Source: Mycobacterium kyorinense (GTDB taxonomy: Bacteria > Actinomycetota > Actinomycetes > Mycobacteriales > Mycobacteriaceae). From it: a DNA stretch of 64,000 nucleotides. Location: positions 1 to 64,000 of the forward strand of contig NZ_LQPE01000142.1 of the NCBI RefSeq assembly GCF_002101735.1. Direction: 5' to 3'. Made by a program: the position numbers and the translations under genes. Position 1 is the stretch's first letter. Each line of letters begins with the position of its first letter. Positions 42,578 to 51,303 of this stretch are shown here, in pieces. Below the pieces are notes generated by a model. That model saw only the letters and a list, made by a program, of their open reading frames with translations, did no database searches and was not told where the DNA came from.

Positions 42578-44970
42578 CGGGGGCCCTTGCAGGGTTGCGG
42601 GTGGTCGAGCTCGGCAGTGAAATCACCGCTCCGTACTGCACGAAGCTCTTGGTTGATCTGGGTGCCGAGGTGCACAAGATCGAAGTGCCGCCGGGCGATC
42701 CACTACGACGCTGGGGTCCATTTCGGGGCGGGAAACCCAACCCGGACGCGGGCGGACTGTTCGAGTATCTCAACGCCGGAAAGCGGGGCGTCATAGCGGA
42801 TTTGGCATGCCCGAGCGATGTCACCAGGGTGCACAAGCTGATCGCGCACGCCGACATGCTGGTGGAGAACCTCGGGCCCGGCGTGCTTGATCGGCCGGAA
42901 TGGGGGCTCGACCAGCACAGCCTGGCCCGGCTCAATCCGCAGCTGGTCGTCGTGCGGATCTCGGCCTTCGGTCAGGACGGACCGCTGCGCGACCGGCAGA
43001 CGACCGCGTTGACTTTGCAGGCGGCATCGGGGTGGGTAAATGAGCGGGAGCCGGGCCGCCCCCCGGTGCAGGCCGGCGCGCGCATCCCCGAGTACATCAC
43101 CGGCGCGTACGCGGCGATGGGTGGCCTCACCGCGTTGCGAGTCAAGGCAGCCGTACCGGATCGGCCGGTCGAGGTGGATGTTTCAGCGTTCGAGTCCCTG
43201 TTGTGCGCGTTGCCGTACCCGATGCTGATGGCGGAGCGGCTGAAAAGCAAAGGCCTTCCTACAAATTCGAAGGCAGCGCCGATGTTGGGCATTGTGCGCG
43301 CGGCGGACGGCTGGATCGGCATCAATTGCCTGACGGGTCAACATTGGCTCGATGTATGCGCCATGGTCGGGCTTCCCGAATTCGGTGAGCATCAGCTCGC
43401 GATCATGCTCGGTGGCCCTGAGCGCGACGAATTCTTCGCGAAGGCACAGCCGTGGCTCGATCAGTTGAGCGTCGACGACATTGTCGAGCTCGCTCAGGCC
43501 ATGCGAATCCCGGCCGCACCGGTCACCGACGGTGCTTCGATCCTGAACTGTCCGCAGTATGCCGAGCGAGGATTTTTCATCGAATCGCAGGCTGGCGGCG
43601 GAAGTTTCATCCGGCCGGGCGCGCCGTTCCGGCCGTCCAAGACACCGGCGCTCGCACCCGCTTCGGCGCCACGACTGGGAGCCTCGTCCCCCACAACCGA
43701 TCGGGCGGCGAATCGCGGTGATGCGGTGCCGAGCGCCGCCGACCCCGCCCTGCCCTTCGCGGGCCTGAAAATCCTTGACCTGAGCACCTTCTGGGCCGGC
43801 GCCTACCTCACCTGCTACTTCGGCGCTTTCGGCGCAGATGTCGTCAAAGTCGAGTCGATTCAGCGGCCCGACGGCCATCGGTATTCCGGTGCGCTTCTGC
43901 GGGAGGGCGACGACTGGTACGAGCGGGGACCCTTGTGGCAGGGGACCAACCTGAACAAGCGCGACGTGACCCTGGACCTCAACACTGTCGAGGGCCGCGA
44001 GCTGGCCGTGCGCCTCGCCGCGGAAGCTGACGTCGTGGTGGAGAACTTTTCACCGCGCGTGGTCGAGCAGTTCGGACTCGACTACGACTCCCTTGTCAAG
44101 GTCAACCCCAAGATCATCATGGTGCGCATGCCCGGCTTCGGGCTGGCGGGACCGTGGCGCAATTACGTTGGCTGGGCTCTGAATATCGAGCAGCTTTCCG
44201 GCATGTCCGCTGCCACCGGCTATCCGGACGGTCCGCCGTGCAACCTGCAGGGTCCGGCTGACCCACTCGCCGGAGTGCATGCCAGTGTTGCGTTGCTTGC
44301 CGCATTGAGTCACCGTGAACGCACCGGTGAAGGACAGCTCATCGAGGTCGCGCAAATCGAGGTGGGTGCCGCGGTCACGGCCGAGCCGGTGATCGAGTAC
44401 TCCATGACCGGCGCTATCCGCGGGCGGGAGGGCAATCGGCACCGCGAATTCGTCCAGGGCGTCTACCCGTGCCGCGGCGAGGACGAGTGGGTGGCGCTTT
44501 CGGTGCGCGACGATTCGGACTGGATGGCGCTCGCGGATGCGATGGAGCGGCCGGAACTGCACCATGATCCGCGTTTCTGTTCGGGCGAGACGCGCCTGGC
44601 CCATCACGACGAGTTCGATCGCCTCATGTCCGACTGGACGCGCACGCGCACTGCCGACGATGTCGCCGAGGTGCTCTCAGCGCGTGGCATTCCCGCGGAG
44701 CGCATACTCACACCCGACCGCATGTACGACGTGCCGCAGCTCGACGCCCGCGGGTTCTACGAGGAGATGACTCATCCGCTTACCGGTCACCACCGCTACC
44801 CCGGCTGGCCATTTCGGATAACTCCCGGTCCTTCTCGGCAGCATCGCATGGTTCCTCCCACCCTCGGCCAGCACAACGCCGAGGTGCTCACCGGTATCGG
44901 TGTCACCGACGCACAGCTGTCCGAACTGGCCGAACGACAGGTCATCGGGCAGCGATTGCTGAACGGCTGA
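42574..44970 (+). CDS. Double-domain CaiB/BaiF CoA-transferase fusion
   Basis: A 798-residue protein made of two class III CoA-transferase domains joined by a Pro/Ala-rich linker (about 350-395). Domain 1 starts LAGLRVVELGSEITAPYCTK; domain 2 starts FAGLKILDLSTFWAGAYLTC. At the catalytic Asp position domain 1 reads RIPEYITGAYAAMGG (Glu) and domain 2 GPADPLAGVHASVALLAAL (Asp). Class III transferases work as interlocked dimers, so a fusion can form its own pair with one changed site. Single-domain CaiB is at 13451. The GTG overlaps the ALDH stop. Confidence 0.87.
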   Translation: MTGALAGLRVVELGSEITAPYCTKLLVDLGAEVHKIEVPPGDPLRRWGPFRGGKPNPDAGGLFEYLNAGKRGVIADLACPSDVTRVHKLIAHADMLVENLGPGVLDRPEWGLDQHSLARLNPQLVVVRISAFGQDGPLRDRQTTALTLQAASGWVNEREPGRPPVQAGARIPEYITGAYAAMGGLTALRVKAAVPDRPVEVDVSAFESLLCALPYPMLMAERLKSKGLPTNSKAAPMLGIVRAADGWIGINCLTGQHWLDVCAMVGLPEFGEHQLAIMLGGPERDEFFAKAQPWLDQLSVDDIVELAQAMRIPAAPVTDGASILNCPQYAERGFFIESQAGGGSFIRPGAPFRPSKTPALAPASAPRLGASSPTTDRAANRGDAVPSAADPALPFAGLKILDLSTFWAGAYLTCYFGAFGADVVKVESIQRPDGHRYSGALLREGDDWYERGPLWQGTNLNKRDVTLDLNTVEGRELAVRLAAEADVVVENFSPRVVEQFGLDYDSLVKVNPKIIMVRMPGFGLAGPWRNYVGWALNIEQLSGMSAATGYPDGPPCNLQGPADPLAGVHASVALLAALSHRERTGEGQLIEVAQIEVGAAVTAEPVIEYSMTGAIRGREGNRHREFVQGVYPCRGEDEWVALSVRDDSDWMALADAMERPELHHDPRFCSGETRLAHHDEFDRLMSDWTRTRTADDVAEVLSARGIPAERILTPDRMYDVPQLDARGFYEEMTHPLTGHHRYPGWPFRITPGPSRQHRMVPPTLGQHNAEVLTGIGVTDAQLSELAERQVIGQRLLNG

Positions 44971-44987
44971 TCAGGTTTCGAAGCCGG

Positions 44988-45461
44988 TCAGTCGACCATC
45001 AAGGCGATCGTGTCGACCACACACGCCGGCCGGCTGGCACCTTCGATCTCGACGGTGACCCGGACCGTGGCGCGTGCCCCGCTACTTGACCGTTCGACTT
45101 TGAGCAGTTCGGCACCGGCGCGGATGCGTGAATCGACTGGAACCGGCGAGGGGAACCGCAGTTTGTCCACACCGTAGTTGACTTGCATCGACAAGCCGGT
45201 GACTTTGTAGATCTGCTGCACCAGGACGGGCACCAGCGACAAGGTCAGGTAACCGTGTGCGATGGTCGTGCCGTACGGTCCGTTCGCTGCCCTTACCGGA
45301 TCGACGTGAATCCACTGGTAATCGCCGGTGGCGTCGGCGAATAGGTCGATCTCCTTCTGAGTGACACGCCGCCAATCGCTGAATCCGAGGTGCTCACCGA
45401 CGTGTGCCTCGAACCCCGCAACGCCGTCGTAAGTGACCGGAGCGCTACGCGTTTCCGTCAT
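44988..45461 (-). CDS. MaoC-like (R)-enoyl-CoA hydratase
   Basis: A 157-residue single hot-dog protein. FADATGDYQWIHVDPVRAAN has the hydratase motif with catalytic Asp and His, and GTTIAHGYLTLSLVP the overhang segment. It hydrates enoyl-CoA in beta-oxidation. The ATG at 45461 overlaps the amidohydrolase stop. It is closer to the general R-hydratase type (Rv0130-like) than to ChsH1/H2. Confidence 0.87.
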   Translation of the reverse strand: MTETRSAPVTYDGVAGFEAHVGEHLGFSDWRRVTQKEIDLFADATGDYQWIHVDPVRAANGPYGTTIAHGYLTLSLVPVLVQQIYKVTGLSMQVNYGVDKLRFPSPVPVDSRIRAGAELLKVERSSSGARATVRVTVEIEGASRPACVVDTIALMVD

Positions 45462-46651
45462 GCCGGCACATGAATGCCGAGCAGGCCCATGGCATTGCCG
45501 CCCATGATCTTGGCCTTGTCCTCCTCGGACACTCCCTCGAGGCGGTCAACGAAGCTCAATGGATCGCCGATGCCCTCCGGGTGCGGGAAGTCCGAGCCGA
45601 ACAGCACATGATCGACGCCCATGACGTCGATGATTCCCTGGATGTCGTCCTCGAGGAAGGGATGAATGTAGATGTTACGTTTGAACACCTCGACGGGGTG
45701 TTCGTCGAATTCTTTGGGCATGATCCGGTACGCCGTATTGAGTTGGCCAAGAAGGTTTTTCACCCAGCCACTGCCGTTCTCGACGCAGAGGATCTTCAGA
45801 TCGGGGAATCGGGACAGCGCGCCGTGGCAGATCATCGCGGCCAGGGTGTCTTCGATGGCGCGATGACCCATCACCACCTCGCGTAGCGCGCTGGGTTTGA
45901 ACGACAAATATTCGTCTCCACCTTCCCACTCCATCAGGTGCTTCTGGTACCCGCTGTCGGAGGCGTGCATGGTGACGGGAATGCCGGCGTTGACCACTTC
46001 TTGCCAGAAAGGATCGAATTCGGGCAGTCCCATCGACCGTGAGCCGCCGAACCGACTGGGCACCGGCGCGGGACGGACCAGGAAGGTCTTCATGTTGCGC
46101 TCGAGGCACCAGTGCAGTTCCTCGATGGCCTTGTCCACCAACGGCAACGTGATCACCGGGGTGGCGAAGATCCGGCCCTCGTAGTCGAAGGTCCAGTGCT
46201 CGTGCATCCACTCGTTCAGCGCGTGCATGACGGCGTGGGTCAGGATCACGTCGTCGGTGGTGCGTTCCTCGATCAGACTGGCCAGGGTGGGATACATGAC
46301 GCAGCGGTCGATGCCCAATTCGTCCATCAGCTCGACCCGGGGCGCAGGATATTGGTAGGCCGGGATGACATCCATTGCCTCACCCACGAACTCGCGGAAG
46401 TTCAGCCCTTCGGGGTTGTTGCCGAGGAAGTAGTCCTCGGCGCTGCCCGGTCGGGCCACCCGTTCGAACGTGGGGTTTGGGATCATGTGGCTGATGTGGT
46501 CCTTGACGACAAGTTTGGGCCTGCCGTTGACCTCGACGTAGCCCACCTTGCCCTTGTGTTCCTTCGGCAGGAACTTTGTCAACGCCTCCTTGGTCTCGTA
46601 CATGTGGTTGTCGATGTCGAAAACCGGGTAGGGAAGAGAGCGGGGCGACAT
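45458..46651 (-). CDS. Amidohydrolase family 2 (PF04909) TIM-barrel protein
   Basis: A 397-residue metal-dependent hydrolase or decarboxylase. VFDIDNHMYETKEALTKFLP holds the first metal-binding segment, TMHASDSGY a later His, and HVLFGSDFPHPEG the catalytic Asp. ATG at 46651 follows AGGAGG with a 9-base spacer. It is a paralogue of the interrupted gene at 50102 (both have FDxDxHxYET...FLP). Such mycobacterial proteins lie near steroid-type gene clusters, with unclear reactions. Confidence 0.85.
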   Translation of the reverse strand: MSPRSLPYPVFDIDNHMYETKEALTKFLPKEHKGKVGYVEVNGRPKLVVKDHISHMIPNPTFERVARPGSAEDYFLGNNPEGLNFREFVGEAMDVIPAYQYPAPRVELMDELGIDRCVMYPTLASLIEERTTDDVILTHAVMHALNEWMHEHWTFDYEGRIFATPVITLPLVDKAIEELHWCLERNMKTFLVRPAPVPSRFGGSRSMGLPEFDPFWQEVVNAGIPVTMHASDSGYQKHLMEWEGGDEYLSFKPSALREVVMGHRAIEDTLAAMICHGALSRFPDLKILCVENGSGWVKNLLGQLNTAYRIMPKEFDEHPVEVFKRNIYIHPFLEDDIQGIIDVMGVDHVLFGSDFPHPEGIGDPLSFVDRLEGVSEEDKAKIMGGNAMGLLGIHVPA

Positions 46652-46690
46652 TGCGGTGGTCCTCCTGCGAATATGAGCGTTTACGCTATT

Positions 46691-46705
46691 GAGAATGACG
46701 TTATC
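46691..46705. promoter_or_regulatory. Operator-like repeat GAGAATGACGTTATC (site 5)
   Basis: Lies 40 bases upstream of the amidohydrolase start at 46651 (minus strand). Arms GAGAAT and GATAAC fit the recurring pattern. Confidence 0.55.
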
Positions 46706-46732
46706 ACCATCATTTGCCAACCTCCAGCCGCA

Positions 46733-47371
46733 CTAGGGCTGAGGAGCAAATTGGCTCCAGGTCGCCACCACGGCTTGGGAAGTCGTCACCGTGGCGAGTA
46801 GGGACAATGTGTTGTCGATCACCGATTCGGCGTACTGCCGCGGGTAACCACAGACGGCATCGCGCGGCAGGACGAACTGGTAGGAACGATTGACCGCGTC
46901 CATGACGAAGTTGGGGATTGCGACGTTCACCGAGACGCCGACTCCGACGATTGTCTTGATGCCGAGGTTGCGCAGCACCGGGTCGAGATCCGTGCCGGTC
47001 ATGGGCCCGACGCCGTGGGTACGGGTGAGGACCAGGTCACGGGGGTCGGGCCCGAATTCGGGTAGCACCGAGGCGCCCGCGGTGCCGGGCGAGAGGTCGG
47101 CGCTGAACGATTTGGCTGCGGCGAACAGTCGAGCATTCGTGTTGGACCCGCGGCCGTCCGGGCGTCTTTGGATCAGGCAGTGAATGACCGTGACACCAGC
47201 GGCGCGAGCGGCATCGAGTAGCTTGGCGATGTTGGGAATGGCCTCGTGGCGCGCCTCTTCTGCGAGGGCTGGTAAGCCTGCCTGCGGCCCGATCACACTG
47301 CCCTGGCATTCCTGCGTGACAAGGGCCGTGGTGCGTGGATCGAGCAGCTCGTCGAGTCGGGGTTGCGGCAT
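46733..47371 (-). CDS. Isochorismatase-like hydrolase
   Basis: A 212-residue protein of the isochorismatase/cysteine hydrolase superfamily: TTALVTQECQGSVIG at strand 1, VTVIHCLIQRR, and IVGVGVSVNVAIPNFVMDAV at the nucleophile region. The Cys expected in the GVxTNxCV pattern is Ala here (SVNVAIPN), as in Cys-lacking true isochorismatases, so it is not a classic amidase. ATG at 47371 is next to the operator repeat at 47372; an in-frame ATG at 47383 lies inside that repeat. Function unknown. Confidence 0.78.
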   Translation of the reverse strand: MPQPRLDELLDPRTTALVTQECQGSVIGPQAGLPALAEEARHEAIPNIAKLLDAARAAGVTVIHCLIQRRPDGRGSNTNARLFAAAKSFSADLSPGTAGASVLPEFGPDPRDLVLTRTHGVGPMTGTDLDPVLRNLGIKTIVGVGVSVNVAIPNFVMDAVNRSYQFVLPRDAVCGYPRQYAESVIDNTLSLLATVTTSQAVVATWSQFAPQP

Positions 47372-47387
47372 GAGAATACACATTATC
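47372..47387. promoter_or_regulatory. Operator-like repeat GAGAATACACATTATC (site 6)
   Basis: Lies between the divergent isochorismatase-like gene and the SnoaL-like gene, directly beside the ATG of the former and 44 bases before the latter. Confidence 0.6.
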
Positions 47388-47431
47388 GTAAGCGGAAACC
47401 TAAGTTCGGTGGAGCTGTTCAGGAGGCGGCC

Positions 47432-47896
47432 GTGCAGGCGTGGGAACTCGAGATCCGGGAATCGGTGCGGCAGACGCTCGCGGACTACACCGCAGCCACC
47501 GACAGTTTCGCGCTCGAAGCCCTGGCGGCGTGCTTCACCGCCGATGGGGTGCTGCAGTACCCCGGAGGCAAACCGTTGACCGGCCCAGCGGCGATCGAGG
47601 CCGGACTCGGTGCGCAGCTGGGGGGACCGCGGGATGCGGCGCGTCCGGCGCCGACGCATGTGCGCCACCACGTGTCGAGCGTTCGGTTCAGCCGGGTCGC
47701 TCGCGACCGTGTCGAGGTGGCCAGCTACTTTGCGGTATACACCGACATCGGGCTCGATCATTGGGGCAGATACCGCGACGTGTTGGTGCCCCACGATGGC
47801 CGCTGGCTGTTCGCGTCACGCAAAATCACCGTCGACGCGTTCTCGGCCAACAGCCTGATGGGCGGCTCAGCTCCGGATGAACTCCTTGGCAAATGA
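47432..47896 (+). CDS. SnoaL/NTF2-like protein
   Basis: A 154-residue single-domain protein. LADYTAATDSFALEALAACF, ADGVLQYPGG and VEVASYFAVYTDIGLDHWGRY (in parts) fit the SnoaL-like NTF2 fold, which includes steroid isomerases and small hydratases. GTG at 47432 follows AGGAGG with a 5-base spacer. Its 3' end overlaps the convergent LLM gene by 30 bases. Active-site residues are not clear enough to assign a reaction. Confidence 0.78.
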   Translation: MQAWELEIRESVRQTLADYTAATDSFALEALAACFTADGVLQYPGGKPLTGPAAIEAGLGAQLGGPRDAARPAPTHVRHHVSSVRFSRVARDRVEVASYFAVYTDIGLDHWGRYRDVLVPHDGRWLFASRKITVDAFSANSLMGGSAPDELLGK

Positions 47897-48769
47897 CTTC
47901 GCGCGTTCGATGACCTCGGCGCGGTCGTCGCCGGGAGGCGCGATGGTCAGCCAGGTCACGCCTGCGGCGGACAGCCGCTCGACGGTGGCGTGGCGCTCGT
48001 CAAGAGATCTGTTGTCATCCAACAGGTTTCCTGCTGAGAAGCAGATATCCAACGGCTGCGTGCGCCCGATCTCGCGAGCATAGGCCTTGGCCCAGCCGAT
48101 GGCTGCCTCCAGCTCGTCGAGCGTGGAGATCTCCGCGGTGCGAGAAGCAGCTGCGTAGCCGAACGTGTTGAACGGCGCCCAGCCCTGACAGCGCGAGACA
48201 GCGCGCCGGATGGCCGGCTTGCTGTTGCCCCCCACCCAGATGGGTGGCGCACTCGTCGGGACCGGGCGCAGCCGCACTCCCCGGGCCGCGAAGGATGTGC
48301 CTTCGTAGGCGGTGTCCTCGCCGGTGAGAACCTTCGTCAGCACGTCGAGGGCCTCGTCCAGGAGTGCTCCGCGATTGTCGAAATCGACGCCCAACGCGCG
48401 GAATTCCGGCTTGAGGTAACCCGCAGCGGTGCCCAGGATCAGCCGGCCACCCGAGAGCACGGCGAGGCTTTGGATTGACTTGGCGCCCAGGAACGGATTG
48501 CGGTAGGCGGCGATGTAGACATTGGTGAGTAGCTTGATGCCCGATGTCGATGCTGCGGCGAACGACAGCGCGACAAAAGGATCGAGTGCATGGTGGCCAC
48601 CGTGGTCGAGCCACTTTGCGTCCGGCGCCGGGTGATCGGTGACGTGGACGGCGGCGAACCCGCATGCCTCGGCTTCCCGGGCAATGTCGGAAATGGCTGT
48701 GGCCGTGACGAATTCAGCTGGCGCTTCCACGCGATGGGTGGGCAGTTCAAGGGAGTAGGAGACGGTCAC
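47867..48769 (-). CDS. LLM-class F420-dependent oxidoreductase
   Basis: A 300-residue luciferase-like TIM barrel. AREAEACGFAAVHVTDHPAP, LLTNVYIAAYRNPFLGAKSI, LSGGRLILGTAAGYLKPEF and PPIWVGGNSKPAIRRA are typical of mycobacterial F420-dependent enzymes. It would reduce or oxidise a pathway intermediate using cofactor F420. GTG at 48769 follows AAAGGA. It lies 10 bases downstream of the FadE at 48780. Confidence 0.88.
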   Translation of the reverse strand: MTVSYSLELPTHRVEAPAEFVTATAISDIAREAEACGFAAVHVTDHPAPDAKWLDHGGHHALDPFVALSFAAASTSGIKLLTNVYIAAYRNPFLGAKSIQSLAVLSGGRLILGTAAGYLKPEFRALGVDFDNRGALLDEALDVLTKVLTGEDTAYEGTSFAARGVRLRPVPTSAPPIWVGGNSKPAIRRAVSRCQGWAPFNTFGYAAASRTAEISTLDELEAAIGWAKAYAREIGRTQPLDICFSAGNLLDDNRSLDERHATVERLSAAGVTWLTIAPPGDDRAEVIERAKSFAKEFIRS

Positions 48770-48779
48770 ATTCGTCCTT

Positions 48780-49889
48780 TCAGGTGGTGGTCAGATCGGC
48801 AAGGCGCTGGGCATGCATGTCGGGACTGCCGAACATCAGTTGAGAGGCCTTGGCCCGCCGCACATAAAGATGCGCGTCATGCTCCCAGGTGAACCCGATA
48901 CCGCCGTGGACGTGCATGTTGCCTAAGGCGGCCTGCAGGAAGGCATCCGAGCAGGCCATCTTGGCCACCGACGCCGCTATCGGGAGTTCAGCGTTATCGG
49001 GTGCGTCCGCGGCCTCGGCGGCGTGCATGGCGGCCGACCGTGCCCCTTCGACCGCCACCAGCATGTCCGCGCACTGATGCTTGACCGCCTGGAAACTGCC
49101 GATCGGGCGGCCGAACTGGATGCGGGTCTTGGCGTAGCCGACCGCCATGTCCAGGCACCGTTGTGCGGCGCCGACTTGTTCGGCTGCAAGCGCAACCAGA
49201 GCAAGATCCGATGTCCGAGCCAGCCCGGCGGCAGCGGCGCCGTCGGCTCCGATCAGGTCCGCCGGTACGTCGTCGAAACCCAGCGCGGCGATCCTGCGGG
49301 TGCGATCCAGGCTGGCGAGCGGCTCTCGCTGCAATCCTGTGGCGGTCGATTCCACCGCGAACAACGACAATCCGGCCTCGGTGCGGGCTGCGAGCAGGAG
49401 CACGTCGGCCGTGTGACCGTCGAGCACCATCGGCGCGCGACCGCTGACGAGAAAGCCCTCGGGACCTTTACGCGCGACAAGCGTCACCGAGCCGGGATCC
49501 CACGTTCCAAGCCCATCATTGAGGATCAGGGTCGCCGTGGTCGAACCGTCGACGAGCCGGGACAGCAGCTTGACCATCGCGTCACGGTCTCCGCTGGTCA
49601 GCAGTGCGTGAGCCGCCAACACGACGGTGGCGAAAAAAGGCGAGCACAACAGCGCGGCACCCATCTCCTCCAATACCACTGCGAGCTCGCGCATGCCCGC
49701 GCCCGCACCGCCGAACTCCTCGGGCACCGCGATGCCTACAAGTCCCATTTCACCCGCGAGCTGCCGCCACACCCGCTCGTCGTAGCCGGTCGGGGTCTCC
49801 ATCACGTGCCGAACGGCGGCGCTGGACGAGCGCGCTTGTAGGAACGACCGCACGGCGTCGCGCAGGTCGTCGTGGTCAGCTGCAGTCAT
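48780..49889 (-). CDS. Acyl-CoA dehydrogenase (FadE)
   Basis: A 369-residue ACAD. VGIAVPEEFGGAGAGMRELA, TRIQFGRPIGSFQAVKHQCA and MHVHGGIGFTWEHDAHLYV are family motifs. The catalytic-base Glu region is not obvious; the FTWEHD loop resembles the FadE28-like subunits, so it may need a FadE29-type partner. First gene of the operon with the LLM oxidoreductase and divergent from the 50102 operon. Confidence 0.87.
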   Translation of the reverse strand: MTAADHDDLRDAVRSFLQARSSSAAVRHVMETPTGYDERVWRQLAGEMGLVGIAVPEEFGGAGAGMRELAVVLEEMGAALLCSPFFATVVLAAHALLTSGDRDAMVKLLSRLVDGSTTATLILNDGLGTWDPGSVTLVARKGPEGFLVSGRAPMVLDGHTADVLLLAARTEAGLSLFAVESTATGLQREPLASLDRTRRIAALGFDDVPADLIGADGAAAAGLARTSDLALVALAAEQVGAAQRCLDMAVGYAKTRIQFGRPIGSFQAVKHQCADMLVAVEGARSAAMHAAEAADAPDNAELPIAASVAKMACSDAFLQAALGNMHVHGGIGFTWEHDAHLYVRRAKASQLMFGSPDMHAQRLADLTTT

Positions 49890-50041
49890 CGTGTGTCCGC
49901 CGGATCGTCCGATTGACGAAAGTGGTTGGCAGAATCATAGTTTCCTAACACACGCGAGAAGCCTGGCCAGACTGCGGCGGGACGCCTGACCAAAGGTCTG
50001 CCCGGTTCATCTCAACCCGGGGGATAGGCATTCCCGGGTCA

Positions 50042-50052
50042 GGATAGTATCC
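50042..50052. promoter_or_regulatory. Small palindrome GGATAGTATCC
   Basis: Perfect 5-base arms about one base, 13 bases before the strong GAGAAT repeat at 50065. It could be a second contact site or promoter element. Confidence 0.3.
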
Positions 50053-50064
50053 TTTCCTAATTAA

Positions 50065-50080
50065 GAGAATAGTTATTCTC
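50065..50080. promoter_or_regulatory. Best operator repeat GAGAATAGTTATTCTC (site 7)
   Basis: Seven-base perfect arms (GAGAATA/TATTCTC) around GT. It is 21 bases before the amidohydrolase GTG at 50102 and 175 bases from the divergent FadE. This is the clearest copy and defines the motif. Confidence 0.68.
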
Positions 50081-50101
50081 GCCAACAGAAGGAGCTGGGC
50101 G

Positions 50102-51298
50102 GTGGCGACAACCCTGGGCTACGGCATATTCGACTGCGACACGCACTGCTATGAGACGCGTGACGCGTTCACCCGCTTCTTGCCGGAGAAGTTTCGCGAC
50201 CGGGCGATCACCACGGTCCGCGGGGCCGACGGTGTCGAGGTGATCCTTGCCGGTCATCGGGTGGCCACCTTCAACAGCGAAGGGGGGCTGGGTCTGGACG
50301 TCGCATATCGGCCCGGTTCCCTCAAGGAGATGCTCAAGCAGATGGGATCCGGCAACCCTGAAGAGTCTTACGAGCCGGTGCCCATGCAACCGGAATTCGT
50401 TGAGCGCCCCGCCCGCCTGGCAGTGATGGCGGATCAAAACGTCGAGCGGATGGTCATCTATCCCAGCGGGATGGCGCTGGCCGCCGAGCACTACGTCGAC
50501 GACACCGCGGCGCTGTATGCCAACATCCGGTCATTCAACAGATGGTTCGACGAGGAGTGGGGTTTCAACTACGAAGGCAAGATCTTCGCAACCGCATTGA
50601 TGTCGTTGCGCGACTTGGATTCTGCGATCGCTGAGACCGAGGCGATTATTGCGCAGGGAGCAAAGTTTGTACTGCTGCCGACAGGACCGGCCTACGGTCG
50701 GTCACCCGGCGATCCCTACTTCGACCCCATCTACGCACGCCTGCAGGAGGCCGGGTGCATCCTGGTGTTTCACATCATGCCGTTCTGGTATTTCGACGCG
50801 ATCTCCCCGGCCTGAGGGCAAAACCCCGATCCCGCCTCGTGGCACATGTCGGCGTGGCAGTGGATGAACATCTATGGCCAGCGACCCATCGAGGACACGT
50901 TGTCCGCGCTCATCTTCGATAACCTCTTCGGTCGCTTCCCAGGCCTGAATGCCCTTGTCGCCGAGCACGGTGCGGAATGGGTGCCGTTCTTCGTCAGGCA
51001 CATGGACAAGAGCCGTGGCATGGGCCGCAACGGTCCGTGGATCGGCGGAAAGTTGACGGAGCGTCCGTCGGCGATCTTCCGCCGTCATGTGCGCGTGGTG
51101 CCCTACCCCGAAGATGACATCCCCGAGATCGTCGCCCGGTTGGGTTACGACGACTGCCTGGTCATGGGCTCGGATTACCCGCACGCCGAAGGATTGGCGG
51201 AGCCGGCGGACTTCGTGAAACTGCTCGACCCGCTCGACGAGGCCGCCAAGCGGCGAATCATGCGAGACAACGCCGAGCAAATGCTCGCCCGGAGCTAG
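50102..51298 (+). pseudogene. Amidohydrolase interrupted by an in-frame TGA
   Basis: A PF04909 metal-dependent hydrolase, 398 codons in one frame from GTG 50102, interrupted by TGA at 50813-50815. FDCDTHCYETRDAFTRFLPE opens the protein and MGSDYPHAEG carries the catalytic Asp after the stop. The codons beyond the TGA (GQNPDPASWHMSAWQWMN) continue the domain in the same frame, so a single TGG to TGA change is the simplest cause. If translated separately, 237 and 150 residue pieces would be inactive. It is the first gene of the ACAD-ligase operon. Confidence 0.82.
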
Positions 51299-51303
51299 GG
51301 CGG

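Noticed and set aside
50813..50815. Selenocysteine insertion at the in-frame TGA
   Set aside because: The residue is expected to be Trp in a position outside the metal site, and no selenocysteine-type hairpin was evident after the TGA. A nonsense mutation is simpler.
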